Assembly: GCA_031271375.1 (NCBI GenBank)
Contig: JAISVU010000193.1
Location: forward strand, 1 to 26,444
Direction: 5' to 3'
Length of the DNA stretch: 26,444 nucleotides
DNA from: Clostridiales bacterium
GTDB lineage: Bacteria > Bacillota > Clostridia > Lachnospirales > WRAX01
Each line of letters opens with the position of its first letter. Within the stretch, counting starts at the first letter, position 1. A program made the position numbers and the translations under genes. Below the pieces are notes generated by a model that was not told the DNA's origin, did no database searches, and saw only the letters and a program-made list of their open reading frames with translations. Below, in pieces: positions 7,111-16,075 of the stretch.

Positions 7111-8907
7111 TTATTGGGCGATTGTTTCGCTGTACGGCAAGATATACCGGTTAATAACATCCCAGATCCCGGGGCTCTCATAGCCCATGCGCCACGCGGC
7201 CACCCCGGCGAGGCTGTGCTGTACGGCCAGCTTGAGCTTTTCCTCCATAGAGCGGGCGTCCTCAAGCCATACTTTATTTAGGCCCGAGGTTCCGTTCTCC
7301 GTCGACGTGTACTCGGCGTAATAATGCGCTGTCACGGCGTCCCACTCAAACTCGGCCCCGTGATTCTCGAAGAGGCTGCGGGTATGATCCATCGACGCGT
7401 TGCTGGACGTGGTGACGGTTGCGCCCAGGGCGTTTGTTTCCTCACGCCAGCGCCGCACGAAGAAGGGTATGCCAAGAATCAGCTTCTCCGGCGGGACTTC
7501 CTCAAGGCTCGCCGTTATCCCGTTCCTGACGAAGTTTATCGAAGCATTAGGCCCGGCTATTTCATAGTTGTCCCAATGCTCGTCATAGCCCATCACGATA
7601 AGGAAGTCGCTGGTCTTGGCTATCTCCGCCCGGTTATAGTACATGTTCCACGGGGAAGGGACGTACATATCCACCGAAAGGACAAGGCCCCGCTCCTTTA
7701 ACGGCGGATACAGCTCGCGCAGGAACTGGATATAATGCTTTGAGTCCGCTTCGCTCACCATCTCGAAGTCAATGTTTATCCCGTCCATCTCATAAGCCGC
7801 CGCGTACTCGATCAACGAGCGGACGACCTTCTCGCGCACTTCCGTGTTCGTAAGAATTGCGTTGGACATCTCGTAGCTGAAATTATCGGTGATGAGCCCC
7901 CAGACCTGCAAGCCCTGGGAATGGGCCCAGCGCGAATATTCAACGCTGCCGTAATCGATAATCGTGCCGTCCCGCTTGCTATCGTCAAACGAAAACCATG
8001 TGGGGGAAAGCACGTCCAGCCCCGGGGCCGTTTGCCGCGCCTCGGCGCTGCCGGAGGCTTCGGCGCTGCCGAATACCTGCCAGCCTATAACAATGCCGCC
8101 GGTTTCGGCGATGGGCGGCCTGTATGTGTCCGGCTCCCTGACCTTCCCCGGCTCGGTTATGATATCCCCGAGCTCTTCTTCAAGGACATAGCCCAGAACC
8201 CCGTCAACGCTACGCACCTTTATATAGGTTTCCCTCTCCGCCTCAACCGGCTCGCCGAAAACCAGTACCTCGGCGCCCGCCGCAAGGCTTTGATATATGG
8301 GCTCCTTTGGGCCTGGGGCGTAGCGCAGGCGGGCGGTTTCGGCGGTTATTACGGCGCGGCTCGTATCCTTGCCGTCGTAGACGTCGCGGACCGTGACGAG
8401 CTTTGGCCCGCCCGCAAAGGGATTGTATTCGATTTCCGTATTATAAAGCGTCCTGAGCAGGCCCTCCGGGATATAGGCCACGCCGTCCCGCTCATATATG
8501 GGGTGCTCAAGGAAGGCTGTGGAATAAAAGTTTATCGTATACTCCGCCTGGCCGGCGCTGAATTTATACACCCGCTCGCCGTTCGTGACGGTCAGCCGCC
8601 CTGACCAGGGCTCCCAGAACAAATAGGGGTCTATATATTCGGCTACATAGTCATGGGGGATGTACAGGACCCCGCCGGTGTACTCCGGCGGCGCGGCCCG
8701 CCGCAGCGTCTCGCCGCCCGTCACGATGGCGTATGCCTCGGGGTCAAGGTCTGTATGATAGTCGTAGAAAGCGGCGTAGCGGTTGCGTTCCTCGCGGTCC
8801 TTGCGGGCGAGGGAGATAAACACGGCTGCCACCGCCGCCGCGCATATGGCGAATATCACAAATATCGCGACGATTTGCATTCCGCCTCTTGCCCGGTTTT
8901 GGCGCAT
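7111..8907 (-). CDS. Membrane-anchored GH18 hydrolase with SH3 domain
   Basis: 598 aa. A short basic start and one helix (about 11-34) anchor it outside the membrane. Residues 60-175 look like a copper-amine-oxidase N-terminal-like module (YIPHDYVAEYI, GVAYIPEGLLRTL), 185-246 a bacterial SH3 domain (ARLRYAPG...GVLGYVLEEE), and 270-590 a glycoside hydrolase 18 barrel. The catalytic motif is DGINIDFE (375-382), with E382 as proton donor and Asn in place of the second Asp of DGxDxDxE; MGYDEHW follows at about 452. This set resembles peptidoglycan-acting GH18 enzymes of spore-formers rather than chitinases, so cell-wall glycan is the likely substrate (inference). The start codon is 3 bp from a duplicated copy of the upstream TPR gene's end, which supplies the purine-rich GATGGGG ribosome-binding region. 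Confidence 0.9.
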   Translation of the reverse strand: MRQNRARGGMQIVAIFVIFAICAAAVAAVFISLARKDREERNRYAAFYDYHTDLDPEAYAIVTGGETLRRAAPPEYTGGVLYIPHDYVAEYIDPYLFWEPWSGRLTVTNGERVYKFSAGQAEYTINFYSTAFLEHPIYERDGVAYIPEGLLRTLYNTEIEYNPFAGGPKLVTVRDVYDGKDTSRAVITAETARLRYAPGPKEPIYQSLAAGAEVLVFGEPVEAERETYIKVRSVDGVLGYVLEEELGDIITEPGKVREPDTYRPPIAETGGIVIGWQVFGSAEASGSAEARQTAPGLDVLSPTWFSFDDSKRDGTIIDYGSVEYSRWAHSQGLQVWGLITDNFSYEMSNAILTNTEVREKVVRSLIEYAAAYEMDGINIDFEMVSEADSKHYIQFLRELYPPLKERGLVLSVDMYVPSPWNMYYNRAEIAKTSDFLIVMGYDEHWDNYEIAGPNASINFVRNGITASLEEVPPEKLILGIPFFVRRWREETNALGATVTTSSNASMDHTRSLFENHGAEFEWDAVTAHYYAEYTSTENGTSGLNKVWLEDARSMEEKLKLAVQHSLAGVAAWRMGYESPGIWDVINRYILPYSETIAQ

Positions 8908-8910
8908 AGC

Positions 8911-8930
8911 TTAACACCCCATCTTGGTAT
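8911..8930 (-). repeat. Duplicated 3' end of the TPR gene (target-site-like)
   Basis: Read on the minus strand this 20-bp piece matches 9143-9124 at 17 of 20 positions (shared core CAAGATGGGGTG). It re-encodes the last residues of the TPR protein (KMGC) and then TAA, 3 bp before the GH18 ATG. The two copies flank the inserted element. Confidence 0.7.
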
Positions 8931-8955
8931 GAATGAATAATGAAAAATGAACAGT
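8931..8955. repeat. 25-bp dispersed repeat
   Basis: The 25 bases from GAATGAATAATG to GAACAGT are identical to 20822-20846, nearly 12 kb away. Here they sit between the duplicated gene end and the inverted-repeat element. Confidence 0.85.
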
Positions 8956-9128
8956 AAACTAATTTTTATTTTCTCTCTGTGCCTCTGTGCCTCCGTGTGA
9001 GAAAAAAACATCAGGCTTGCAGGGGAGTCCCGTGTGCCGCTGTTTTTAGTCTTTTCCATGCGATTTTTTATTATTTCACACAGAGGCACAGAGACACGGA
9101 GGAAAAGAGGTTAGGATAAGAACTCAGC
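8955..9128. repeat. Inverted-repeat (MITE-like) element, copy 2
   Basis: About 174 bp, close to identical to 2865-3036 over its whole length, with the same imperfect terminal inverted repeats. It sits between the TPR and GH18 genes, and its last bases (CTCAGC) supply the TGA stop codon now used by the TPR gene. A minus-strand reading frame across it gives the HTEAQRHRE word and is not a gene. Confidence 0.8.
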
Positions 9129-9747
9129 ACCCCATCTTGATATAATACTCGTTGACGTATTGCCATATCTTATCCTGCGCGGGCATGTTCCTGCCGTTCA
9201 CAAGGCCGTACAGCTCGCGCATTGCCTGTACGTCGCCGTTCTTGTAATATATGTCGGCGAGCATAGTAAAGGTCTTGCTTGTTTCGGCCCCGGCGGTTAC
9301 GGCGTGGTACAATACGCGCTCCGCCCCGGCTTCGTCCCCCTCTTCGAGAAGGGCCTCGGCCCAGCCGTTTAAAGCGTAGATATAGGTAAAGAAATTCTCC
9401 TCATACTCCGATATAATCTCTATATTGACGGTGCCGTACTTGAACTTCAGCTCGGTGTTCGTCATCGGGGCGGGCAGGCGGATCATCTTCTTCTGGGCGC
9501 GCTTCAGCGCCTCCCGCTGACGGCGGAGCGCCGGGCTGTCCTCCGCGCCGTCGTCGGCCCTTACCGGAAGGCCGGACAGGCCGGGGACAAAGTATAGCTC
9601 GGGTTCGATTTCCTTGCTCTTAACCGCGTTGGCCGCGATCTCTTCCTTCACGTAATCCTCAAACTCCTTGCCGTAGCCTTTATTGCGGAAGTGCTTGAGG
9701 ATGATGAAGCCGATGGACAGCGAGACGACGAGTATCAGTATGGGCAT
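9124..9747 (-). CDS. Membrane-anchored TPR-like protein
   Basis: 207 aa. A membrane helix at the N-terminus (about 2-18) is followed by a charged linker (about 20-75, with Lys/Arg/Glu-rich SPALRRQREALKRAQKK), then helix pairs typical of tetratricopeptide repeats (about 115-200: YALNGWAEALLEEGDEAGAE, TFTMLADIYYKNGDVQAM). The soluble part may face the cytoplasm or the outside; the sequence does not settle this. TPRs mediate protein contacts, so it may serve as a scaffold for the GH18 enzyme, whose gene originally began only 3 bp after this gene's stop. AGGAGG (9755-9760) lies 7 nt before the ATG. The present stop codon TGA comes from the inserted element. Confidence 0.82.
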   Translation of the reverse strand: MPILILVVSLSIGFIILKHFRNKGYGKEFEDYVKEEIAANAVKSKEIEPELYFVPGLSGLPVRADDGAEDSPALRRQREALKRAQKKMIRLPAPMTNTELKFKYGTVNIEIISEYEENFFTYIYALNGWAEALLEEGDEAGAERVLYHAVTAGAETSKTFTMLADIYYKNGDVQAMRELYGLVNGRNMPAQDKIWQYVNEYYIKMGC

Positions 9748-9783
9748 TGATATTCCTCCTAGCTCCTAGTGCCTAGCTACTAG

Positions 9784-9789
9784 ATTATA
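9784..9789 (-). promoter_or_regulatory. Possible -10 box for the leftward TPR-GH18 series
   Basis: TATAAT on the minus strand about 40 bp before the TPR gene start. No good -35 box is seen at the expected distance, so this is tentative. Confidence 0.25.
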
Positions 9790-9834
9790 TCTTATATCAA
9801 CGCAAAATAAAAGATTATGTTTTTTCGGGTTTTA

Positions 9835-9843
9835 TGTTATAAT
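9835..9843 (+). promoter_or_regulatory. Extended -10 promoter of the first giant surface-protein gene
   Basis: TGTTATAAT gives a perfect extended -10 (TG-N-TATAAT) 31 bp before the ATG at 9875, in an A+T-rich stretch. The -35 region is poor, which extended -10 promoters tolerate. GGGGGT (9865-9870) is the ribosome binding site. Confidence 0.6.
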
Positions 9844-9874
9844 GCAGATGTATACTTAATCATCGGGGGTAAAT

Positions 9875-12800
9875 ATGAGAAGGCTATCGAAAAAGATTAT
9901 TTTTTATATAACCGCGTTCGCGATAGGTTTTGGGGCGCTTAACTATTATTTTATCCCGCCGGTGCGGGTATACGCGGCGGAATCGGGCACGCTGGAAATG
10001 GAACGCTCGATGACCGCAGGCACCACGGCAGGGCCTGCCCTGCCGGACGACAGCACCGTGGAGAACGCGCTTAACCTTACGATGACATTGGACGATGATG
10101 TCCTGGGAGACTACATCATAATACCTTTCGATACGGGCCGGGTCATCAGGGCCGACTTCATAAAAGGCCCTCCAAGCGTTACCCCGCAGCTGCATGTTGA
10201 CTTTAACATTTACCCGTCGGTGGCTGCCGCTAAAGCGGGCACTGGCGCGGTCGCGGAGGCGTTTGCGGATCCTTATTATCAGCTGTGGCGCCCCGACGCG
10301 GGCGGCAGCTGGGTGGCCAGAGACAATGTGTCCCCCGCCGCGCTGGCGCCGGGGATTGTGCTGGACGAAGACGCCGCGGGTGATAGGTATGACAACCCGA
10401 GGTTCACGATTACGCTGGCCGATGGGTTTTCCACATTCGGCGGCCTTTCGCTCAGGTATTTAAACAACTACGACGTGCATATACGCTGGGATCACAGCGA
10501 CAATGAGGATACGGTGAGGCTCTCCCTCAACAGGCTCGCGAAAGGGCGCGTGTACACGGCCTGGTTCGGCGACTTACCAAATATCGCGGGATTGGATCCT
10601 GCTGATTTCGCCGCCAACACCGCAAACGGCGTCATAACGAAGTACGGCTTTAACGGTATAAACATGAGCACGTTCAAGGCAGTGCCATACGCGAAGGATT
10701 ATCCCCATGACAACGATTATAGATATGAAAAGGACGCGGGTATAGCCGAGTGGTACGGGAATGACGACAATCACTACCTGCTGCATTATGACGAGGAGCA
10801 GAACCCGGAAACGGGCGCTTATGACAACAGTTATATGGATTTGGGCCCTGAGCTGGACCCGGCCCAGCCCTCAACCTCGGCCCTGGAAAACCGCGTGGAG
10901 ATATCTTTCGAACTGCCCAAGTCCTGGGATGACGCCGATGGCGGGTTTACCAGGGAAATGTCCGAGGTTTCGGAGGACGAGTACGATATGACAATCCGGT
11001 TCTTGCTTGAGCGCAATATACAGGCCGGAGGAAGGTATAATCCGGGCACTACGGTGGTTATCGACAGGATTGGCGCAAACGGCGCGTATGACGTCGTCAA
11101 CCCCGGAGATGACTATACTATTGATTATACTCAGGGCGAAGGGGCCGCCGTCGTAGCCGACCCCAAAGAGCAGGAAGGCCCGGCCAACGAGGGTTTCAGC
11201 GTGGCGGGCAACGTCGTTAAGTTTACGATAACCGACACAAGGAGCGGCGGCAACGATGTTCCGCTGCCCGCGAGCACGATGTTCAACGAATGCCAGATCG
11301 CCGTCGTAGGCCCGGACGACCCCAGCGCCAACCCGAACGACCCGAAGATTGACAACGCCGAGAACCAGGCCGTGCCGCCAAATATCGTTTATACCTACGC
11401 TTCCTATACCGGGCCTTTGTATATAAACGACGGGTACTACCTGACGATTGACGCGTACAGGGAGTTTAACTCGCAGTCAACCGCCAGCCCCAACTATGTG
11501 GACGGCTTCTTTGGCATTATCGACTCGTTCTCGGCAAACAACCCCAATGACGTGAACGGCGAAATTACCGTGGAGTTTGACAAGGAGGTCAATACCACCG
11601 GAAGGGTGACTTTGCCGGTGCCCGCCTCGGAGATAAACGAGAACTCCACCCAGGCGATATACGAGCGGATATACTTCCGGCAAGGCACGGAGTCTGACCG
11701 GCTGTGGCAGCAGAAGCTGCGCGTAAAGCCGTCGCTATTCGATATAAAGATAGGCGCGCCGCGCAACTTCCGCTACTATTACGAACCCCATAAAATGGAC
11801 CCGACTTGGCCCCCAGGCACCGACAGCGGCGCGGACACCGGCGTCGCCGTGCCGTACAGCGACGTTACGCTGTACCTGGCCTGGGACATCGCGACATACG
11901 GCGTGATACAGGATTTGCTGGAGATGTCGCCCGACGGGACGCTGGACGTCGATTTCGATTTGATGAAAAGCGAGCAGCCCGTGACAGGCGGCAGTTCGGA
12001 GGCTTTTGCCAGCCTCGGCGTAAGGTTTACCTGGGTGAAGGACGGGGATGCCGGGGCGGGAACGGTGACGGCCGAAATTGTACGTACCAGCGATGAGATA
12101 CTTGAGTTCGAAATCGGCACGAAGATGATGCCGCCGCGCTGGAGGAAGGATGAAAACGGCAATATATTCGCGATAGAGGCTGGCGCCACGGAGCGGCCGG
12201 TTTTAAGGAACGATCCCGTCGGGATACAGGTTGACGTCAAGGTCGGGGCCGAGCACGGCGAGCTGGCGGGCACCGAGTTTTCTCAGGGCTTTAAGTTCAC
12301 CTACCCCAACATATACTTCCTGCATGCCGTAGCCAAAACAAGCCAGCAAGTGATCGGCGGCGCTTCCAATATAAGAGACCTTACGCTGGATGATTACGGC
12401 GTCTCCGCCATAATGCCGCCGCAGAACATTGAAATCTTCAGCGACTGGACTGCTGAGGACGCGCCTGAGCCCGTTTCGGCGAAGCTGAGGTTCCGCGCCC
12501 CGTATAAAGCCCTGAGGGATTATGTTCAGGACAGGCAAAGCCTTGACCCGGCGCTAAAGGACGCGGTGCCGATAACCACGTTCACGCTGGTGATTACCCA
12601 GGACGAGAGCAAGATACTCCAGTTCAACGACGGGCTTAACGACTGGAATGAGGCTGGCACCGGGGTGCCGCTGACGGCGGCGGCTGACCCGATACCGGGC
12701 CTGCCCCTCTATTTCTACTCGTCGGAGCGCGTGCTGGGGGACAATGAGTTCAACATAGCCGAAGTCCCCGGGGACGGCAGGGCCCCGTCAATACTGAGCG

Positions 12801-15436
12801 CCCTGCGCAGCAATGACGGGATCGTCGGGATTGTCGACTTCCCCAGGCTCCACAACGAGATTTATGTAGACGGCGGCGGCAGCCCGGTATCCGACGCAAG
12901 CCTTATAGCCGGGCTTGACCGGGATTACCCGTCCGACAGTATCGAAAGCTTTTATGAAATACTGGGCCTGGACAAGAATCAGCAGTATTATACCGCCATG
13001 TTCACCACCGTGACGTTTTTCTGGCCCGGCAACGCCGAGCAGGAGATCATAAGGGAGTATTATTCGCAGCTGACAGGGATACGCGCCTTTACCACCGCGA
13101 ACGATTTAATGCCGGTAGACCCGAACGAGGAGCGGCCGGACGGCCCGGTGTTCCTTCCCCCCAGGGAAGAAGACCCCGAAGCGGGTATCGAGGGGGACGT
13201 CAAGGACTTTGAGGTGAGGCTCCGCTGGGAGGACGTCGAGCGGCCGGAGGAAAGAGACGGCTATTATATCGACTACGAGATCATACGCACAGCGGCGCAG
13301 ATCGATCCCCTGAGATTGACCGATAATTTGGGCGCGTTCCCCAATTTCTTTAATAACGCGGATTTTATTGATCCGAGGGACAGCACAAGGACGGCCTTCC
13401 GCTGGCACAGGGGGAGCGGGATAACCGAGCGGTATGACCCTCGCGGCGGAGCCTGGGGCCGGGACGCCAATGTGAACATCGGGCCTGAGGAAGACGGGTT
13501 ATTCTACCTTACGGACCGCACCGTGACGCCCAACTCCATCTACTTCTACTACATCCGCGCCGTAAAGAAATTAAGGGTAAGCGGCGAGGAAGTGGGTTAT
13601 TCCCCCTGGAGCGGCATCAGCGTAACGACTAAGCAAATACAAAAACCGCAGAACCTGGAGGTTTTGCTGGACGAATCCATATATGAATATGACCTCAAAA
13701 CCGAGGCCATTATACGCTTCGAGGCCTATGTGCCCAATCTGGGCGCGCTGCATAATTCAACCTTCCTCGACCTGAGCGTCAGGAAGGGCATGGAAGAATG
13801 GAGCGAAGCCGAGCAGATGATGCCCGGGGGCTTCCTTGAGATACAACCGGCGGAGCGGGAAGGGTGGCACATATTCACTTACCGCGTTATGGGCCTCGAG
13901 CCCTCCGCCGACTACGCCTTCCGCGTAAGGCTGCGGATGGTGTCCGAGGTGCTGATAACGGACGAAAACGGAAACGAGCAGCGGATGGTGCAGAGCTCCG
14001 AGTGGAGCGACCCCGCCTATACCCGCACGGAGTATGACAACGAAGCCAATGAACAGCAGCATGACATCGATTCGTGGATAAAGTTCCTGCGCGAGGACGT
14101 GTGGGCGGAGCTGCGCGGGCTTTACTGGCCCGTCAACCTGTCCGGCTCCCAGGCGACGCTGCTGTACAGGCCTTCGATGATGAATATGCTCTTTAACACC
14201 CCGGATTCCCAGGTTTACCTGTACAACCAGTTCGAGCGGCCCGCCAGCCGCCTTACCGTATACCTCCCCGCCGGGATCGTGAGGCAGGCGGATATTGCCT
14301 ATAAGTCGTTCATTATACGCAACGGCGCGTTAGAGACCGTTATACCGATGAACACCCTCACGGAAGACATAGCCGGGATATCGGACGCGCTGGGCGATAT
14401 CAAGGCCCATAACGCCGAGGACTATTATATCAGGCTTACGCTGGATTATCAGGTATATACAGGCAGCGTCGACAATTACGACCTGGCGGAGCGGTTCTGC
14501 GTAATCCGCGCCGAGGCGGTTTCGGCCACGGTTTCGGCCCAAGCGACGGACAGCGGGATACGGGGCCTTGTGGAGGGGAAGCTGGGCGAGGAAGGCTTCT
14601 TCGACGCCCCGGAGGCGCAGCTGAAGGCGATGATGGATCAGCAGAGGGATCAGCAGGAGATAGCGGCGTATATCTACGGCTTCGCCTCAAGCGTCGTCTC
14701 CAGCCTGATGACGCAGGCGAACGCAGACCTTGCCGCCTCGCTGCGCCAGGCATGGAACATCCCCGAATTTAACGGGCCGTTCCTGCACGGATTGATCAAC
14801 AACGACCTCCAAGCCGTGATTTTGGGCTATTTCAGCGACGGAGGGGCTTATTACCCGGTAGACACGGTTAATTATAAAGGCGGGCAAGCGGTGAGGGTGT
14901 TTAACCAGGGGCAAGTCCTCTTCACGATTCACGGGGCTATGAGCGGCGTTCCCGGCCTTGCCGAGGGCGTTGAGTACCCGGGAGGCATGGCCGAGGTTAT
15001 AACGAAGTACGGCCTTTCCGATATACTGGACGGCGGCGCGAGCCTGAACGTCACGGCCGGCCTGGGCTCCGCGATGGGCATAATCGCCCGTGTAGCCGGG
15101 GCCGCCGGAGGCGAGGACGGGGTAGGGTGGATGCGCGAAAACGGGTATTCCATTGCCGGCAAGACCGCCGCGTCGTACCTCACTTACCAGGAATCCGCCT
15201 ATCTGCTGATGGGCCTTTACGAGATTCAAACCGGCACCGGCGCGAACGCGGTGCGGATACGCGATTACACCGTCACCGCCGCCATCCCGGGCATTGACGA
15301 TAAATATTTGCAAAGCGTGCGGGCCGCCTTCGAGCTGGGCGTCTTCACCGACCCCGGCCTGAAGCCTAAAGACAACGTGAGCGTTATGGCCCTGCTGGAC
15401 ATGATAAGCAGATTGAACGCGAAAATGGGGCTTTGA
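9875..15436 (+). CDS. Giant secreted surface protein with FN3 and SLH-like ends
   Basis: 1853 aa. A basic N-terminus and hydrophobic core (7-27) end in VYAAE, a signal peptidase I type site near residue 34. Residues 40-840 are a long, Asp/Asn/Pro-rich beta-like region I cannot assign. From about 842 fibronectin-III-like modules appear (PPQNIEIFSDW...; VRLRWEDVERPEERDGYYIDYEI at about 1113; PQNLEVLL...SSEWSDPAYTRTEY at about 1258-1389). The C-terminus (about 1700-1853) has three segments spaced like SLH repeats, ending AAFELGVFTDPGLKPKDNVSVMALLDMI, which would bind wall polymers. Its layout parallels that of the 1496-aa protein encoded at 16076-20566. It probably forms part of a surface layer or fibre outside the wall. 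A stem-loop follows the stop, then repeats. The assignment of surface location is good; the role is unknown. Confidence 0.85.
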   Translation: MRRLSKKIIFYITAFAIGFGALNYYFIPPVRVYAAESGTLEMERSMTAGTTAGPALPDDSTVENALNLTMTLDDDVLGDYIIIPFDTGRVIRADFIKGPPSVTPQLHVDFNIYPSVAAAKAGTGAVAEAFADPYYQLWRPDAGGSWVARDNVSPAALAPGIVLDEDAAGDRYDNPRFTITLADGFSTFGGLSLRYLNNYDVHIRWDHSDNEDTVRLSLNRLAKGRVYTAWFGDLPNIAGLDPADFAANTANGVITKYGFNGINMSTFKAVPYAKDYPHDNDYRYEKDAGIAEWYGNDDNHYLLHYDEEQNPETGAYDNSYMDLGPELDPAQPSTSALENRVEISFELPKSWDDADGGFTREMSEVSEDEYDMTIRFLLERNIQAGGRYNPGTTVVIDRIGANGAYDVVNPGDDYTIDYTQGEGAAVVADPKEQEGPANEGFSVAGNVVKFTITDTRSGGNDVPLPASTMFNECQIAVVGPDDPSANPNDPKIDNAENQAVPPNIVYTYASYTGPLYINDGYYLTIDAYREFNSQSTASPNYVDGFFGIIDSFSANNPNDVNGEITVEFDKEVNTTGRVTLPVPASEINENSTQAIYERIYFRQGTESDRLWQQKLRVKPSLFDIKIGAPRNFRYYYEPHKMDPTWPPGTDSGADTGVAVPYSDVTLYLAWDIATYGVIQDLLEMSPDGTLDVDFDLMKSEQPVTGGSSEAFASLGVRFTWVKDGDAGAGTVTAEIVRTSDEILEFEIGTKMMPPRWRKDENGNIFAIEAGATERPVLRNDPVGIQVDVKVGAEHGELAGTEFSQGFKFTYPNIYFLHAVAKTSQQVIGGASNIRDLTLDDYGVSAIMPPQNIEIFSDWTAEDAPEPVSAKLRFRAPYKALRDYVQDRQSLDPALKDAVPITTFTLVITQDESKILQFNDGLNDWNEAGTGVPLTAAADPIPGLPLYFYSSERVLGDNEFNIAEVPGDGRAPSILSALRSNDGIVGIVDFPRLHNEIYVDGGGSPVSDASLIAGLDRDYPSDSIESFYEILGLDKNQQYYTAMFTTVTFFWPGNAEQEIIREYYSQLTGIRAFTTANDLMPVDPNEERPDGPVFLPPREEDPEAGIEGDVKDFEVRLRWEDVERPEERDGYYIDYEIIRTAAQIDPLRLTDNLGAFPNFFNNADFIDPRDSTRTAFRWHRGSGITERYDPRGGAWGRDANVNIGPEEDGLFYLTDRTVTPNSIYFYYIRAVKKLRVSGEEVGYSPWSGISVTTKQIQKPQNLEVLLDESIYEYDLKTEAIIRFEAYVPNLGALHNSTFLDLSVRKGMEEWSEAEQMMPGGFLEIQPAEREGWHIFTYRVMGLEPSADYAFRVRLRMVSEVLITDENGNEQRMVQSSEWSDPAYTRTEYDNEANEQQHDIDSWIKFLREDVWAELRGLYWPVNLSGSQATLLYRPSMMNMLFNTPDSQVYLYNQFERPASRLTVYLPAGIVRQADIAYKSFIIRNGALETVIPMNTLTEDIAGISDALGDIKAHNAEDYYIRLTLDYQVYTGSVDNYDLAERFCVIRAEAVSATVSAQATDSGIRGLVEGKLGEEGFFDAPEAQLKAMMDQQRDQQEIAAYIYGFASSVVSSLMTQANADLAASLRQAWNIPEFNGPFLHGLINNDLQAVILGYFSDGGAYYPVDTVNYKGGQAVRVFNQGQVLFTIHGAMSGVPGLAEGVEYPGGMAEVITKYGLSDILDGGASLNVTAGLGSAMGIIARVAGAAGGEDGVGWMRENGYSIAGKTAASYLTYQESAYLLMGLYEIQTGTGANAVRIRDYTVTAAIPGIDDKYLQSVRAAFELGVFTDPGLKPKDNVSVMALLDMISRLNAKMGL

Positions 15437-15460
15437 CGCTCCGCCGCAGACGGCGGGGCG
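15437..15460 (+). other. Stem-loop directly after the stop codon
   Basis: CGCTCCGCCG and CGGCGGGGCG pair over 10 bp (one T-G pair) with a 4-nt loop, starting at the first base after TGA. There is no T-run, so it may protect the mRNA 3' end or act with a factor rather than work as an intrinsic terminator. Confidence 0.5.
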
Positions 15461-15857
15461 AGGTTAGAGGTTAGAGGTAATAGGGATAACTGTTCGTAGG
15501 GGCGGCGTCATGCCGCCCGCAGGTGCAGAACAGTCACGGATTACCAATCAAAAGAATCCGGCAGCGGGCGGCAAACCGGCGCAAAATCGCACCTACTTAA
15601 TCGCACCTACTTTGACGCCGCCCCAACGAAGGCATGACGGGCCAACACAGCGGGCGGCATGACGCCGCCCCTACGCCAGGCTTCAAGCGGCGAATAACCG
15701 TAGGGGCGACCATTGGTCGCCCGCAATGACGGGTAACGCCAGGGGATCCCGGGTCAAGCCCGGGAGACGTGCTACACCAACCGTCATTGCGGGCTTGACC
15801 CGCAATCTCTTGGGATCGAGAAATAAGTAATAGGTAAAAACGCGGGAGGCTGTTATA
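15461..15857. repeat. Intergenic repeat block between the giant genes
   Basis: No credible gene fills this gap. It starts with short direct repeats of GGTTAGA. 19-nt dyads of the GGGCG...CGCCC family, with their GTAG flank, lie at 15495-15518 (GGCGTCATGCC centre), 15652-15675 (opposite orientation) and 15699-15722 (GACCATTGGTC centre). A second type, ATTGCGGG/CCCGCAAT-like hairpins, lies at 15744-15765 (CCCGGGTCAAGCCCGGG) and 15781-15807. Both types recur in the other two long gaps of the window. Confidence 0.8.
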
Positions 15858-16052
15858 GTGAAGAAATGTACAATCAAGATGATTTGGGATAATGGCGTGT
15901 GGTATACGAAGCCTGTGGGCGACCTGGGGTTTGGATTAACGCTGGAGCACGGTTCCTTTGACGCCCTTGTCGAAAGGGTAAAGATAGCTGTTCCTGAAAT
16001 GTATGAGGAGTGTTTTGGCTATAAAGGAGATATAGAGATAGCCTTTGAATAA
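15858..16052 (+). CDS. DUF1902 (HicB-like) small protein
   Basis: 64 aa with a GTG start at 15858; GGGAGG (15844-15849) lies 8 nt upstream. The pattern IxxxWDNGVWYTKPVGDLGFGL, followed by an acidic helix SFDALVERVKIAVPEM, matches DUF1902, a small alpha/beta fold related to HicB antitoxins. No HicA-like toxin (a short basic protein with a GxxxxRxxGSHxxF-type motif) is encoded on either side, so a toxin-antitoxin role is unsupported here. It ends 23 bp before the second giant gene and may be co-transcribed with it. No promoter is obvious; the upstream region is repeat DNA. Confidence 0.75.
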   Translation: MKKCTIKMIWDNGVWYTKPVGDLGFGLTLEHGSFDALVERVKIAVPEMYEECFGYKGDIEIAFE

Positions 16053-16075
16053 ATTCGCAAGCGAGGGGACTGTTT

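Noticed and set aside
8856..9089. Minus-strand reading frame with HTEAQRHRE
   Set aside because: It is a translation of the inverted-repeat element plus the start of the GH18 gene; no ribosome binding site fits and it overlaps GH18 out of frame.
14687..15313. 208-residue minus-strand frame inside the first giant gene
   Set aside because: Antisense shadow of an uninterrupted coding region with a signal peptide and recognisable modules; no family resemblance of its own.
15858..16052. HicAB toxin-antitoxin pair
   Set aside because: No HicA-like toxin is encoded upstream (repeat DNA) or downstream (giant surface protein).
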